From NCBI GenBank assembly GCA_934454845.1, contig CAKSGV010000019.1, forward strand, positions 1-43,869: a stretch of 43,869 bases of DNA, in the 5' to 3' direction. Each line of letters begins with the position of its first letter. Position 1 is the first letter of the stretch. The notes below the pieces were generated by a model. The model ran no database searches, was not told the origin of the DNA, and saw only the letters and a program-made list of their open reading frames with translations. Below, in pieces: positions 7,676-16,023 of the stretch. The position numbers and the translations under genes were made by a program. Source of the DNA: an uncultured Eubacteriales bacterium (GTDB lineage: Bacteria > Bacillota > Clostridia > Oscillospirales > Acutalibacteraceae).

Positions 7676-9439
7676 TCATTGTGATTCCGAACTATCAAGT
7701 TTATATTTATCGGCATACAAATTATATTCGTCTTTAAATTCAATATTATTTGCCTGCTTATATTTCCGCAAGAACTTATGAGTATCAAGCTTGGAAGAAT
7801 GAAGCTGTAAAGTATAAACGGCTATATTTGAGCAGTGATCGGAAATTCTTTCATAATTAGTAAGAATATCCGAATAAACAAATCCGAGCTGGATCGTGCA
7901 TTTGCCTTCCTGCAGTCTTTCAACATGGCGCGCAGTAAGCTCGTCTTTCAGCTTATCTATGACCTGCTCCAGCGGCTCTACGTGAGCAGCAAGATCTATA
8001 TCGTCGCTCGTAAAAGAATCAAAGGTCATATTCACGATCTCAACTAAAGCGTCGGTCAAAGTTTCAAGCTCTTTTGTAGCCTCTTTTGAAAAGATGATTT
8101 TTTTATCGCTGATCTCATAAGAAATTCCGCAGATATTAAGTGCGTGATCCGCTATTCGCTCGAAATCACTCAGCGAATGGATCATTCTGCCTACTTCGTG
8201 TGATTCCGAAACTGTCAGCTCGTTACTGCTGATTCTTACAAGATAGTTGCTAAGCTTATCCTCATATTTATCGGTGAGAGCTTCTATTTCTTTAACATAT
8301 TCGGCGGTTTTAGCGTCGTATTTATTTATAAGCTCTATAGATATTAAAAACGCATTTCTTGAATACTGCGCCATTTCGTTAACAAGTCTTCTGCACTCTG
8401 AAATAGCAATAGGAGTGTTGTTGAAAATACGCTCGTCAAGGAATACCTCATGCGTTTTGGTTTTATCGCTCTTGATGGTCTTTCTGCAAAGATTGATAAG
8501 AGGTTTCTTAAACGGAATAAAGAATATAGTATTGATAATATTAAACAGTGAATGAACTACCGCTACGCCTATCATAGATATTTTCACCGTCATAAGCCCG
8601 GGAGAAACAAGCATTACGATATACATAGCTATCATACACAAAACTCCGCCGATGGCGTTTGTATAAACATGCATAGCTACCACTCGCTTGGCGTTTTTAT
8701 TAGTGCCGATACTCGAAATAAATGCAGTCATACAAGTGCCGATATTAGCGCCGATGATAAGCGGAATTGCCGCCTGATAATCCATTCCCACGGAAAAAGC
8801 AAGCGCCTGAACTATAGCCACTGTTGCCGCGGAGGACTGAATTATTCCCGTGAATACCGTGGAAACCAAAAAAGCAAGTGCCGGGGATTTTGAAAAAGCC
8901 GTTAAGACATTCGAGTACTGCTTTACATCCGCCATTGAGTCGCTCATCATATTCATTCCGACCATTAAAATAGCAAATCCTATGAATATCTCACCGAGCT
9001 TCTGCTTCTTTTCGTTTTTCGAAAGCATCCTTAAAGCTATGCCCACAAACGCAAGAATAGGCGCAAATGTCATAGGCTTTAAAAGCACCATCCAGAAATT
9101 GCTGCCCGTATTGGAATTAAGTGTCAGGATCCATGCAGTAAGAGTAGTTCCGACATGGGAACCCATTATCATTCCGAATGTTTCCTCGAAAGCTAAAATG
9201 CCCGAGTTAACAAGTCCTACAAGCATAACCGTCATTGCGGAAGACGACTGAATTGCAACAGTTATCCCCGCTCCTACGGAAAAACCGAGGAAATCATTCC
9301 CCGTGACCATTTTAAGGGTACGCTCAAGTCCGCCGCCCGCCATTTGTTCAAGTCCGCCTGACATAACGCTCATTCCAAAAAGGAAAAAGGTAAGTCCGCC
9401 GAGCAGCATAGCCGCCATTGAAAGTATCTCTGAGGCCAT
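7676..9439 (-). CDS. Na+/phosphate cotransporter with C-terminal PhoU-like domain
   Basis: 587-residue membrane protein of the PNaS (NptA/YjbB) family. The N-terminal about 320 residues are strongly hydrophobic, with the two inverted-repeat signatures QSSSAMTVMLVGLVNSG (near 63) and QSSAATVAIVQALAFSVG (near 200). The C-terminal about 230 residues are helical and PhoU-like, with E/D-rich helices such as SLSDFERIADHALNI. It couples sodium entry to phosphate movement; the PhoU domain probably gates or senses phosphate. A GGAGG site precedes the ATG. It lies 18 bases downstream of the glycyl-tRNA synthetase gene, possibly co-transcribed. Confidence 0.9.
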   Translation of the reverse strand: MASEILSMAAMLLGGLTFFLFGMSVMSGGLEQMAGGGLERTLKMVTGNDFLGFSVGAGITVAIQSSSAMTVMLVGLVNSGILAFEETFGMIMGSHVGTTLTAWILTLNSNTGSNFWMVLLKPMTFAPILAFVGIALRMLSKNEKKQKLGEIFIGFAILMVGMNMMSDSMADVKQYSNVLTAFSKSPALAFLVSTVFTGIIQSSAATVAIVQALAFSVGMDYQAAIPLIIGANIGTCMTAFISSIGTNKNAKRVVAMHVYTNAIGGVLCMIAMYIVMLVSPGLMTVKISMIGVAVVHSLFNIINTIFFIPFKKPLINLCRKTIKSDKTKTHEVFLDERIFNNTPIAISECRRLVNEMAQYSRNAFLISIELINKYDAKTAEYVKEIEALTDKYEDKLSNYLVRISSNELTVSESHEVGRMIHSLSDFERIADHALNICGISYEISDKKIIFSKEATKELETLTDALVEIVNMTFDSFTSDDIDLAAHVEPLEQVIDKLKDELTARHVERLQEGKCTIQLGFVYSDILTNYERISDHCSNIAVYTLQLHSSKLDTHKFLRKYKQANNIEFKDEYNLYADKYKLDSSESQ

Positions 9440-9457
9440 TAAAAATCCTCCGTGTTT

Positions 9458-10849
9458 TTAAAATTCTACGGTTTTTCCGATGTATTCCTTTAATTCATCT
9501 ATCGGAATTCTAACCTGCTGCATTGTATCCCTGTCTCTGACAGTTACGCAGTTATCGGTTTCGCTTTCAAAATCGTAAGTAATGCAAAGAGGAGTTCCTG
9601 TCTCGTCTTCCCTGCGGTAACGCTTGCCTATTGATCCGGCGTCATCAAAATCGACAGAAAAATATTTTGAAAGCTCGTTTTTGATTTCCATCGCCTTATC
9701 CGAAAGCTTTTTAGAAAGCGGAAGCACCGCCGCTTTAAACGGAGCGAGAGCAGGATGAAGTCTTAAAACTACCCTTTTATCGCCTTTTTCATCGGTTTCT
9801 TCATCGTATGCGTTGCAAAGGAATGCAAGCGCAACTCTGTCCGCACCGAGCGAAGGCTCAATTACATATGGTACGAATTTTTCATTGGTTTCGGCATCAA
9901 AGTATTCCATAGGCTCGCCGGAGAATTTCGCGTGCTGCGAAAGATCGTAATCCGTTCTGTCGGCAACGCCCCAAAGCTCGCCCCAGCCGAACGGGAAAAG
10001 GAACTCAAAGTCAGTTGTAGCTTTTGAATAGAAACAAAGCTCATCCTTATCGTGATCGCGGAGCCTTAAAGATTTTTCATCCATTCCGAGATTTAAAAGC
10101 CAATCGCGGCAGAAGGATCTCCAATAATCAAACCACTCAAGATCTGTTCCCGGTTTGCAGAAAAATTCAAGCTCCATCTGCTCAAATTCACGGATTCGGA
10201 ATATGAAGTTTCCGGGAGTGATCTCATTTCTGAAAGATTTTCCTATCTGACCGACGCCGAAAGGCAGTTTCTTTCTTGTTGTGCGCTGAATGTTTTTAAA
10301 GTTTACGAAAATTCCCTGTGCAGTCTCGGGGCGGAGATAAAGAGTATTTGTGTTATCTTCTGTCACGCCCTGAAATGTTTTAAACATAAGGTTGAATTTT
10401 CTTATATCGGTAAAGTCGTGCGCTCCGCAGGAGGGACAGGCAATATGATGATCTTTTATATAATTCATCATTTCCACGTCGCTCATAGCGGCAGGGTTAT
10501 CATTAAGCCCGTTTTCTGCGGCAAAATCTTCAATAAGCTTATCTGCTCTGTGCCTTGTTTTGCACTGTCGGCAATCCATAAGAGGATCGGAAAATCCTCC
10601 TAAATGACCGGAAGCCTGCCAAACCTGAGAATTCATAAGTATAGCGCTGTCAAGTCCGACATTATACTGATTTTCCTGAACAAATTTTTTCCACCAGGCG
10701 CGCTTGATGTTGTTTTTGAATTCAACGCCTAACGGACCGTAATCCCAGGCATTTGCAAGGCCGCCGTAGATCTCGCTTCCGGGGTATAAAAAACCTCTGC
10801 CTTTGGCAAGGTTTACTATCATATCCATTGTCTTCTGTGAATTATCCAT
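9458..10849 (-). CDS. glyS: Glycine--tRNA ligase (single-chain dimeric type)
   Basis: 463-residue class II synthetase of the alpha2 (eukaryote/archaea-like) type, not the bacterial alpha2beta2 form. Motifs seen: FLYPGSEIYGG near the N-terminus, the motif 2 region with FRNEITPGNFIFRIREFEQ, and the class II motif 3 region GADRVALAFL. The C-terminal anticodon-binding domain ends in EYIGKTVEF. It charges tRNA-Gly. The ATG at 10849 with a GGAGG site is preferred over the frame-open ATG at 10945, whose 32 extra residues overlap the promoter. Confidence 0.95.
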   Translation of the reverse strand: MDNSQKTMDMIVNLAKGRGFLYPGSEIYGGLANAWDYGPLGVEFKNNIKRAWWKKFVQENQYNVGLDSAILMNSQVWQASGHLGGFSDPLMDCRQCKTRHRADKLIEDFAAENGLNDNPAAMSDVEMMNYIKDHHIACPSCGAHDFTDIRKFNLMFKTFQGVTEDNTNTLYLRPETAQGIFVNFKNIQRTTRKKLPFGVGQIGKSFRNEITPGNFIFRIREFEQMELEFFCKPGTDLEWFDYWRSFCRDWLLNLGMDEKSLRLRDHDKDELCFYSKATTDFEFLFPFGWGELWGVADRTDYDLSQHAKFSGEPMEYFDAETNEKFVPYVIEPSLGADRVALAFLCNAYDEETDEKGDKRVVLRLHPALAPFKAAVLPLSKKLSDKAMEIKNELSKYFSVDFDDAGSIGKRYRREDETGTPLCITYDFESETDNCVTVRDRDTMQQVRIPIDELKEYIGKTVEF

Positions 10850-10888
10850 TGATAATTTCCTCCAAATTGTCACATTTCTACAAATAAT

Positions 10889-10917
10889 ATAGTAATAAAA
10901 TTTCCGACAAATGTCAA
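10889..10917 (-). promoter_or_regulatory. Promoter for glycyl-tRNA synthetase
   Basis: TTGACA (10912-10917) with a 17-base spacer to TACTAT (10889-10894) on the minus strand. The predicted start is about 33 bases before the synthetase ATG. No T-box terminator or antiterminator was seen in this short leader. Confidence 0.6.
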
Positions 10918-10961
10918 CACAAAAAAGCAATTTTGAACTAAACATTCAAAAAAGTCCCCCC

Positions 10962-10990
10962 TTGACATTATTTTATGTATATATTATACT
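10962..10990 (+). promoter_or_regulatory. Sigma-A promoter for the two small plus-strand genes
   Basis: TTGACA (10962-10967), exactly 17 bases, then TATACT (10985-10990). It is divergent from the glyS promoter and drives the genes at 11022 and 11307. Confidence 0.8.
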
Positions 10991-11021
10991 TTAAATAATG
11001 AAATTTCAGGGAGGAACAGCT

Positions 11022-11288
11022 ATGGAAAACGGAAAAATCGAAGTCCATAATATTGATTTCGAAGAGTTTATAAAAGCGGTAGATCAGTGCAAGGGTGAGG
11101 TTTATCTTGAAACGGAAGACGGAGATTCTTTAAATCTTAAATCGCGTCTTTGCCAGATGATAGGCTTAAGCAATATTCTTTCAAACCCGGAAATCGGCGA
11201 GGCAACTATCCGTTGCACTAACCCCGAGGATGAAACGCTTCTTTTCAGATTTAATCTTTACGGTGAAATTCCCGAAAAGAAAGACTGA
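11022..11288 (+). CDS. Conserved small protein of unknown function
   Basis: 88-residue acidic soluble protein with no signal peptide or membrane segment. I start it at the ATG at 11022 because GGGAGG lies 8 bases upstream; an in-frame ATG at 10998 would sit at the transcription start and have no ribosome site. Residues 1-45 are helical and acidic (FEEFIKAVDQCKGEVYLETEDGD, split here only for description). The C-terminal part has ATIRCTNPEDETLLFRF. I recall similar small proteins in Clostridia, sometimes labelled polyA polymerase without basis; I do not assign a function. It is co-transcribed with the next gene. Confidence 0.7.
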   Translation: MENGKIEVHNIDFEEFIKAVDQCKGEVYLETEDGDSLNLKSRLCQMIGLSNILSNPEIGEATIRCTNPEDETLLFRFNLYGEIPEKKD

Positions 11289-11306
11289 TTATTTAGGAGA
11301 ATTATA

Positions 11307-11594
11307 ATGGCAGATTCAAATTTTCTTACTTATAAGGGCAAACCCCTCGTAAGAAAGGGCAATGAAATATATTACGGTTTAATGACCGAAAGATATATTG
11401 TTAGATTCGAAATTCTTTCAAGCAAAAAAGACGGATCTTTAGAAATTGCCGATAAGGTAAGTGTTAAGTTGCTTGACAGCAATACCGATAAACCTATGGA
11501 TAAAAGAGTTAAAAAAGAAAGTGTTAAAAGCACGCTTTTTGATGCTCTCGATTTAGGCTTTACTTGGCTTGAAAGAGCTTTAAAGGAAAATTAA
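11307..11594 (+). CDS. Conserved small protein of unknown function
   Basis: 95-residue soluble protein, 18 bases downstream of the previous gene with a TTAGGAG ribosome site. The N-terminal half is beta-rich (FLTYKGKPLVRKGNEIYYG). The C-terminal half is helical, with basic KRVKKESVKS and an amphipathic LFDALDLGFTWLERAL. The two-gene unit between glyS and the tRNA gene is compact and has its own promoter and terminator, which supports real expression. I see no catalytic motif. Confidence 0.75.
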   Translation: MADSNFLTYKGKPLVRKGNEIYYGLMTERYIVRFEILSSKKDGSLEIADKVSVKLLDSNTDKPMDKRVKKESVKSTLFDALDLGFTWLERALKEN

Positions 11595-11712
11595 ATAAAA
11601 AAATTTCCCCGTCGCACATAACATAAACTGAAGTGCGGCAGGATATTTTAATGCTGAATGCTATACAACATGTTTTCGCTCGGCGAAATAAAAACTGAAA
11701 AATTAATAATAC

Positions 11713-11754
11713 AAAGCAAAAATCCTATCACTTTTGTGATAGGATTTTTGCTTT
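11713..11754. terminator. Bidirectional intrinsic terminator
   Basis: Perfect 19-bp stem (11713-11731 with 11736-11754) around a TTTT loop, with runs of T on both strands. It ends the small-gene operon on the plus strand and the tRNA on the minus strand. The right arm reaches the last base of the tRNA CCA end. Confidence 0.9.
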
Positions 11755-11830
11755 GGTGGACCAACAGGGACTCGAACCCCGGACCGACCGGTTATGAGCC
11801 GGTTGCTCTAACCAACTGAGCTATTGGTCC
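11754..11830 (-). tRNA. tRNA with CAU anticodon (tRNA-Ile2 favoured over elongator Met)
   Basis: 77 bases including an encoded CCA. The acceptor stem GGACCAA pairs with TTGGTCC, the D arm has AGCTCAGTTGG, and the anticodon loop is CTCATAA (anticodon CAU). The T loop is GGTTCGAGTCC. The GGACC acceptor and A73 are more like isoleucine-2 tRNA, whose C34 is changed to lysidine by TilS, than elongator methionine. Not an initiator tRNA, since it lacks the three G-C pairs expected in the anticodon stem. Confidence 0.9.
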
Positions 11831-11863
11831 GAATGACTGATTTTCATCAGTCAAGCAATAATT

Positions 11864-11891
11864 ATTATACCATAAAAGTTTATTTTGTCAA
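11864..11891 (-). promoter_or_regulatory. Consensus promoter for the CAU tRNA
   Basis: TTGACA (11886-11891), 16-base spacer, TATAAT (11864-11869) on the minus strand, placed in the 64 bases between the recG stop and the tRNA. A small hairpin (GACTGA/TCAGTC, 11834-11851) lies between promoter and tRNA 5' end. Confidence 0.8.
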
Positions 11892-11894
11892 TAC

Positions 11895-13931
11895 TTAATT
11901 TTCGGTGTTTTCAAGCTTTTTATAAAGCGCCTTTATTTCTTCTTTAAGCGCGGAATTTTCAGGGTTTGAGAGATCATTATCTTCTAATAAAATCTCTCCT
12001 GCGCTAATTTCTGCGGCTTTGAGCACTGCCGCGTCTGCAAACAGATCGGCAATTTTAAGCTCAGGCAGACCGTGCTGCCTTTTTCCTAGAAAATCACCCG
12101 GACCGCGAAGACGCATATCCTCTTCGGCGATTATAAAGCCGTCTGTATTCTTCTTTATCACACCGAGTCTTTCGGCAGTCTTACCGTCTTTATAATCGGA
12201 AATAAGGATACAGGTAGATTTATACTTTCCTCTGCCTATCCTTCCCCTTAGCTGGTGAAGCTGTGACAAACCAAACCGCTCGGCGTTTTCTATCAGCATA
12301 ATTGCCGCGTTAGGAACATCTATACCCACCTCTATTACAGTGGTGCAGACAAGAATATCTATCTCGCCGTTTTTAAAGCTTCTCATTATCTCGTCTTTTT
12401 TAGACGGCTTCATCTTGCCATGGAGCAAGCCTACTCTATATTCCGAAAAAGCTCCCTCGCTTATCTTTTTATAATAATCCTCGGCATTTAAAATATCCGA
12501 AGCCTCTTCTCCCTCTTCAACAAGCGGGCAGACTATATATCCCTGTCTTCCCTCGTCGATATGCTTTTTAACATAATTAAAAGCGCGGTTTCTGATATTC
12601 GAATCTATAACATAGGTTTCTATTTTTTGCCTGCCTTTAGGATATTCGTTTAAAATACTGATATCAAGATCTCCGAAAAGCACCAGACCGAGAGTTCTCG
12701 GAATAGGCGTTGCAGACATAACGAGAGTGTTTGAAATACTGCTTTTTGACGAAAGTCCTGCCCGTTGCATAACTCCGAAGCGGTGCTGTTCGTCAGTAAT
12801 GAAAATACCGGCGTTTTTAAATGATACATCACTTGTTAAAAGAGCGTGCGTTCCTACCGCAACATCTATCTGCCCATTTGATAGCTTTTCTTTTAAATTC
12901 TGCTTTTTAGCTTTTGAAACGGAGCCCGTTAAAAGGCATACGGTAATTCCCGTGTTTTCATAGAAACTGCTTAAAGTTTTAAAATGCTGTTCGGCTAAAA
13001 TTTCCGTCGGAGCCATCATAACCGCCTGATAGCCGTTTTTTACAGTGTTATAAATAACTCCTGCCGCAACAGCGGTTTTTCCGCTGCCGACATCACCCTC
13101 TATAAGCCTGTTCATTTTCTTTCCGCTTGCCATATCGCTTATGCAATCTTTAACGGCACTTAACTGAGAGCAGGTAAGCTCAAATGGCAGAGTTTTTAAA
13201 AACTCTGCCATAAAATCGGTCTTTATGACCCGCTCGCAGGCTGACGCTGATTTTGTTTTCAGCTTCATAAGTCCCGTTTGCAAAATAAAAAGCTCTTCGA
13301 AAACAAGTCTTCTTTTAGCGCTTTCAAGCGCCTCAAGGCTAACGGGAAAATGAATATTAAATATAGCGGTGGAAATATCGCAAAGCCTGTACTTTTCTTT
13401 TATTTTATCGGGAATAGGATCTTTCGGAAAGCCATAATTAAGTGCGGTTTTAACAAGCTTTGCTATCGCCTTTGAAGATAATTTTTCGCTGGCTTTATAA
13501 ACGGGGCAAATACCCATAGCGCCTATACCGCAGATCTCCGGAGAGGACATTTGCGGCATAAAATTACCGTCGGATGTCACTTTTCCGTAAAACAAATACT
13601 CGCTGCCTCTTCTTATAGAATTTGCAAGATATTTGTTATTAAAAAGCGTTACGGATAAGCCTGCGGTGCCGTCAGAAATATTAAACTTATAAAGAGTCAT
13701 ATTTTTTCGTATATAATGCTCGCTGACTTCTGTAACGACTGTCGCTCTTACGCATACTTTATCTTCCGACAAGCTGTTTGAAATCGGAACAGGCTTTGAG
13801 AAATCCTTATAGCTTCTCGGATAATAACGCAAAAGGGCACCGATAGTATCGATGCCCAGACGGTAGAGCAGAGCGGCACGTTTTTCGCCGACTCCCTTTA
13901 AATATCTAATGTCGGAATTCAAATCGGACAT
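11895..13931 (-). CDS. recG: ATP-dependent DNA helicase RecG
   Basis: 678-residue superfamily 2 helicase of standard RecG length. An N-terminal wedge/OB domain (about 50-150) is followed by a P-loop GDVGSGKT near residue 280, a DEQH box, SATPIPRT and the C-terminal helicase motif QLRGRIGRG. It remodels stalled replication forks and branch-migrates Holliday junctions. It follows the fakA-like gene by 9 bases, a frequent arrangement in Firmicutes. Confidence 0.97.
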   Translation of the reverse strand: MSDLNSDIRYLKGVGEKRAALLYRLGIDTIGALLRYYPRSYKDFSKPVPISNSLSEDKVCVRATVVTEVSEHYIRKNMTLYKFNISDGTAGLSVTLFNNKYLANSIRRGSEYLFYGKVTSDGNFMPQMSSPEICGIGAMGICPVYKASEKLSSKAIAKLVKTALNYGFPKDPIPDKIKEKYRLCDISTAIFNIHFPVSLEALESAKRRLVFEELFILQTGLMKLKTKSASACERVIKTDFMAEFLKTLPFELTCSQLSAVKDCISDMASGKKMNRLIEGDVGSGKTAVAAGVIYNTVKNGYQAVMMAPTEILAEQHFKTLSSFYENTGITVCLLTGSVSKAKKQNLKEKLSNGQIDVAVGTHALLTSDVSFKNAGIFITDEQHRFGVMQRAGLSSKSSISNTLVMSATPIPRTLGLVLFGDLDISILNEYPKGRQKIETYVIDSNIRNRAFNYVKKHIDEGRQGYIVCPLVEEGEEASDILNAEDYYKKISEGAFSEYRVGLLHGKMKPSKKDEIMRSFKNGEIDILVCTTVIEVGIDVPNAAIMLIENAERFGLSQLHQLRGRIGRGKYKSTCILISDYKDGKTAERLGVIKKNTDGFIIAEEDMRLRGPGDFLGKRQHGLPELKIADLFADAAVLKAAEISAGEILLEDNDLSNPENSALKEEIKALYKKLENTEN

Positions 13932-13940
13932 AATCTTTTC

Positions 13941-15617
13941 TCACTCTACGGAAATTATAAGATAGTAAATCGGCTGACCGCCGTTAATAAATGTTATTTC
14001 AGCTTTAGAACCGAATTTCTCATTAAGAATTGCTTCTAATACTTCTGCCTGTTCTTGAGAAACATCTTCGCCGTACATCACGGTGATAAATTCGCTGTTT
14101 TTATTCATCAACTGACGGATAAGGCGAACAGTAGCCTTATCAAGCACGGTATCGGTAAAGGATACCTTACCGTTTGCAAGAGCGAGAAGCTCGCCTTTTT
14201 TGATCTTATGACCGTCAAAATCGGAATCGCGTGCGGCAAATGTTATCTGACCGGTAGCGATTTTTTCAGCGGCTTTCATCATTTCGATAGCATTTGTTTC
14301 GGCTTCTGCAGACTCATCATAATTAAGCATGGCTGTAACACCCTGCGGAATAGTTCTGGTATGAAGAACAAATACCTTTCTTGTGCTGATTGAAACTGTT
14401 TGCTCGGCTGCCATAATGATATTTTTATTGTTGGGAAGGACAAATACCGTTTCTGCCGGTGTGCTTTCTATAGCTCTTAAAATATCATCTGTGCTGGGGT
14501 TCATTGTCTGACCGCCGCTAACAACCGTATCCACGCCGAGATCCTTGAAAAGCTCAGCTATACCGTTTCCCGCACAAACAGAAACAAAGCCTACGGGTTT
14601 TGTTATTTCAGCCGGCTCTATTTTTTGAGAAAGATCTGAAGAAGTGGTTGGCTTTTTCTTGGAATTCTCCGCATCATGCTTCGCACGCTCATGTTGATCG
14701 CGCATATTTTCTATTTTTAAATGAACGAGCTGACCGAATGTAAGACCGTTTTCAATAGCGTTACCCGGATGGTCGGTATGAACGTGGACTTTTATTATCT
14801 CATCATCGTCAACTACTACAACGCAATCGCCTATGCTTTCAAGATAAGCCCTCAGCTCTTCCGGCTTTTTAGGGCAATCTGCGCTTCTGTTTACGATAAA
14901 CTCGGTGCAATAAGTAAAAGTGATCTCCGTTTCATAGCTGCCTGCGGCACTTAAATTTTGCTCGGCAGTTTCTGATTTTTCCTGCGGATTATTGACTGAC
15001 TCAATTATTCCGTTCCCTTTAAATACAGAGAGCATACCCTCTAAAATAAGTACGAAACCCTGACCTCCAGCGTCTACAACACCTGCCTTTTTAAGTGCGG
15101 GAAGAAGCTCAGGGGTATTTTCGAGAGCAACCTTTGCTCCCTCAATAGCCGCCTCAAATACTCCTATTTCGTCACTTCCGGCATTTAATGCCTCCTCGGC
15201 TTTTTCACCGGCAACGCGGGCAACAGTTAAAATAGTGCCCTCGGTAGGTTTCATAACCGCTTTATAAGCCGCTTCTACTCCGAGCTTAAATGCCGCGGCA
15301 AGATTTTGAGCGGTTACAAACTCGTCCTTTGCTATTCCTTTTGAAAATCCTCTGAAAAGCAAAGAAGTTATAACGCCCGAATTTCCTCTTGCTCCGCGGA
15401 GCAAAGCAGATGCATTTATCTTAGCAACTTCGCCGGCAGTGGCGTTCTGCGTTTTTTCAAGCTCTCTTACGGCATTAGAAAGAGTCATCGACATATTTGT
15501 ACCCGTATCGCCGTCAGGCACGGGAAAAACATTAAGGTCGTCTACCCTTTTTCTGTTATTTGAAAGATTATTTGCGGCGGATATTATCGCGTCGCGCAGT
15601 ATGTTACCGTCTAACAA
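13941..15617 (-). CDS. DAK2/DegV-associated kinase, FakA (YloV)-like
   Basis: 558-residue YloV/FakA family protein. The N-terminal DAK2/DhaL-like ATP-binding domain carries NVFPVPDGDTGTNMS near residue 28, the middle domain is FakA-type, and the C-terminal domain resembles DegV. In the family, FakA phosphorylates a fatty acid held by a FakB (DegV) protein so exogenous fatty acids can enter phospholipid synthesis. No fakB is in this window. The gene is directly downstream of the Asp23/YloU homologue, the usual yloU-yloV pairing, and upstream of recG. Confidence 0.88.
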   Translation of the reverse strand: MLDGNILRDAIISAANNLSNNRKRVDDLNVFPVPDGDTGTNMSMTLSNAVRELEKTQNATAGEVAKINASALLRGARGNSGVITSLLFRGFSKGIAKDEFVTAQNLAAAFKLGVEAAYKAVMKPTEGTILTVARVAGEKAEEALNAGSDEIGVFEAAIEGAKVALENTPELLPALKKAGVVDAGGQGFVLILEGMLSVFKGNGIIESVNNPQEKSETAEQNLSAAGSYETEITFTYCTEFIVNRSADCPKKPEELRAYLESIGDCVVVVDDDEIIKVHVHTDHPGNAIENGLTFGQLVHLKIENMRDQHERAKHDAENSKKKPTTSSDLSQKIEPAEITKPVGFVSVCAGNGIAELFKDLGVDTVVSGGQTMNPSTDDILRAIESTPAETVFVLPNNKNIIMAAEQTVSISTRKVFVLHTRTIPQGVTAMLNYDESAEAETNAIEMMKAAEKIATGQITFAARDSDFDGHKIKKGELLALANGKVSFTDTVLDKATVRLIRQLMNKNSEFITVMYGEDVSQEQAEVLEAILNEKFGSKAEITFINGGQPIYYLIISVE

Positions 15618-15655
15618 AAGTGAAACACTCCTTAACCTGAAATTCAGGCTTAAAA

Positions 15656-16006
15656 TTATTCTTTGATATCGTCAACTCTTACGACGACCTTATCAACATC
15701 GATTCCGGTATTTGTTTTTACAACATATTTTACCTTTTCGGTTATACTTGCGGCAATGGCGTTTATATTCATTCCGTAAGTAACGATAATATGAAGCTCA
15801 ACATCTATAAGGTCGCTGTCGCCGGTAACTTTAATTCCGGTATCGAGCGAATTATCCTTTGAAATAAGTTTAAAAAGCTTTTGCTTGTTTGTACTCGGCG
15901 CCATACCTACCACGCCGTAGCAGGAAGTGACCGCATGGCCGATAAGCTTTGAAAGATATTCCTGAGAAATCTCTATTCTGCCGTTAATTGTTTCAAAAAT
16001 TATCAT
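15656..16006 (-). CDS. Asp23/Gls24 family protein (YloU-like)
   Basis: 116-residue protein with the Asp23/Gls24 fold: an N-terminal ISQEYLSKLIGHAVTSCYGVVGM segment (given in part) and beta-strands such as VELHIIVTYGMNI. The C-terminus is VVRVDDI. Family members are linked to cell-envelope stress and alkaline shock, but their biochemistry is unclear. The YloU subgroup is typically encoded beside YloV/FakA as here (38 bases apart). A GGAGG site precedes the ATG. Confidence 0.88.
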   Translation of the reverse strand: MIIFETINGRIEISQEYLSKLIGHAVTSCYGVVGMAPSTNKQKLFKLISKDNSLDTGIKVTGDSDLIDVELHIIVTYGMNINAIAASITEKVKYVVKTNTGIDVDKVVVRVDDIKE

Positions 16007-16023
16007 ATAAAAATCCTCCTGAA

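Noticed and set aside
11754..11830. Initiator tRNA-Met
   Set aside because: The acceptor stem begins with a normal G-C pair and the anticodon stem lacks three consecutive G-C pairs, so it is an elongator or Ile2 tRNA.
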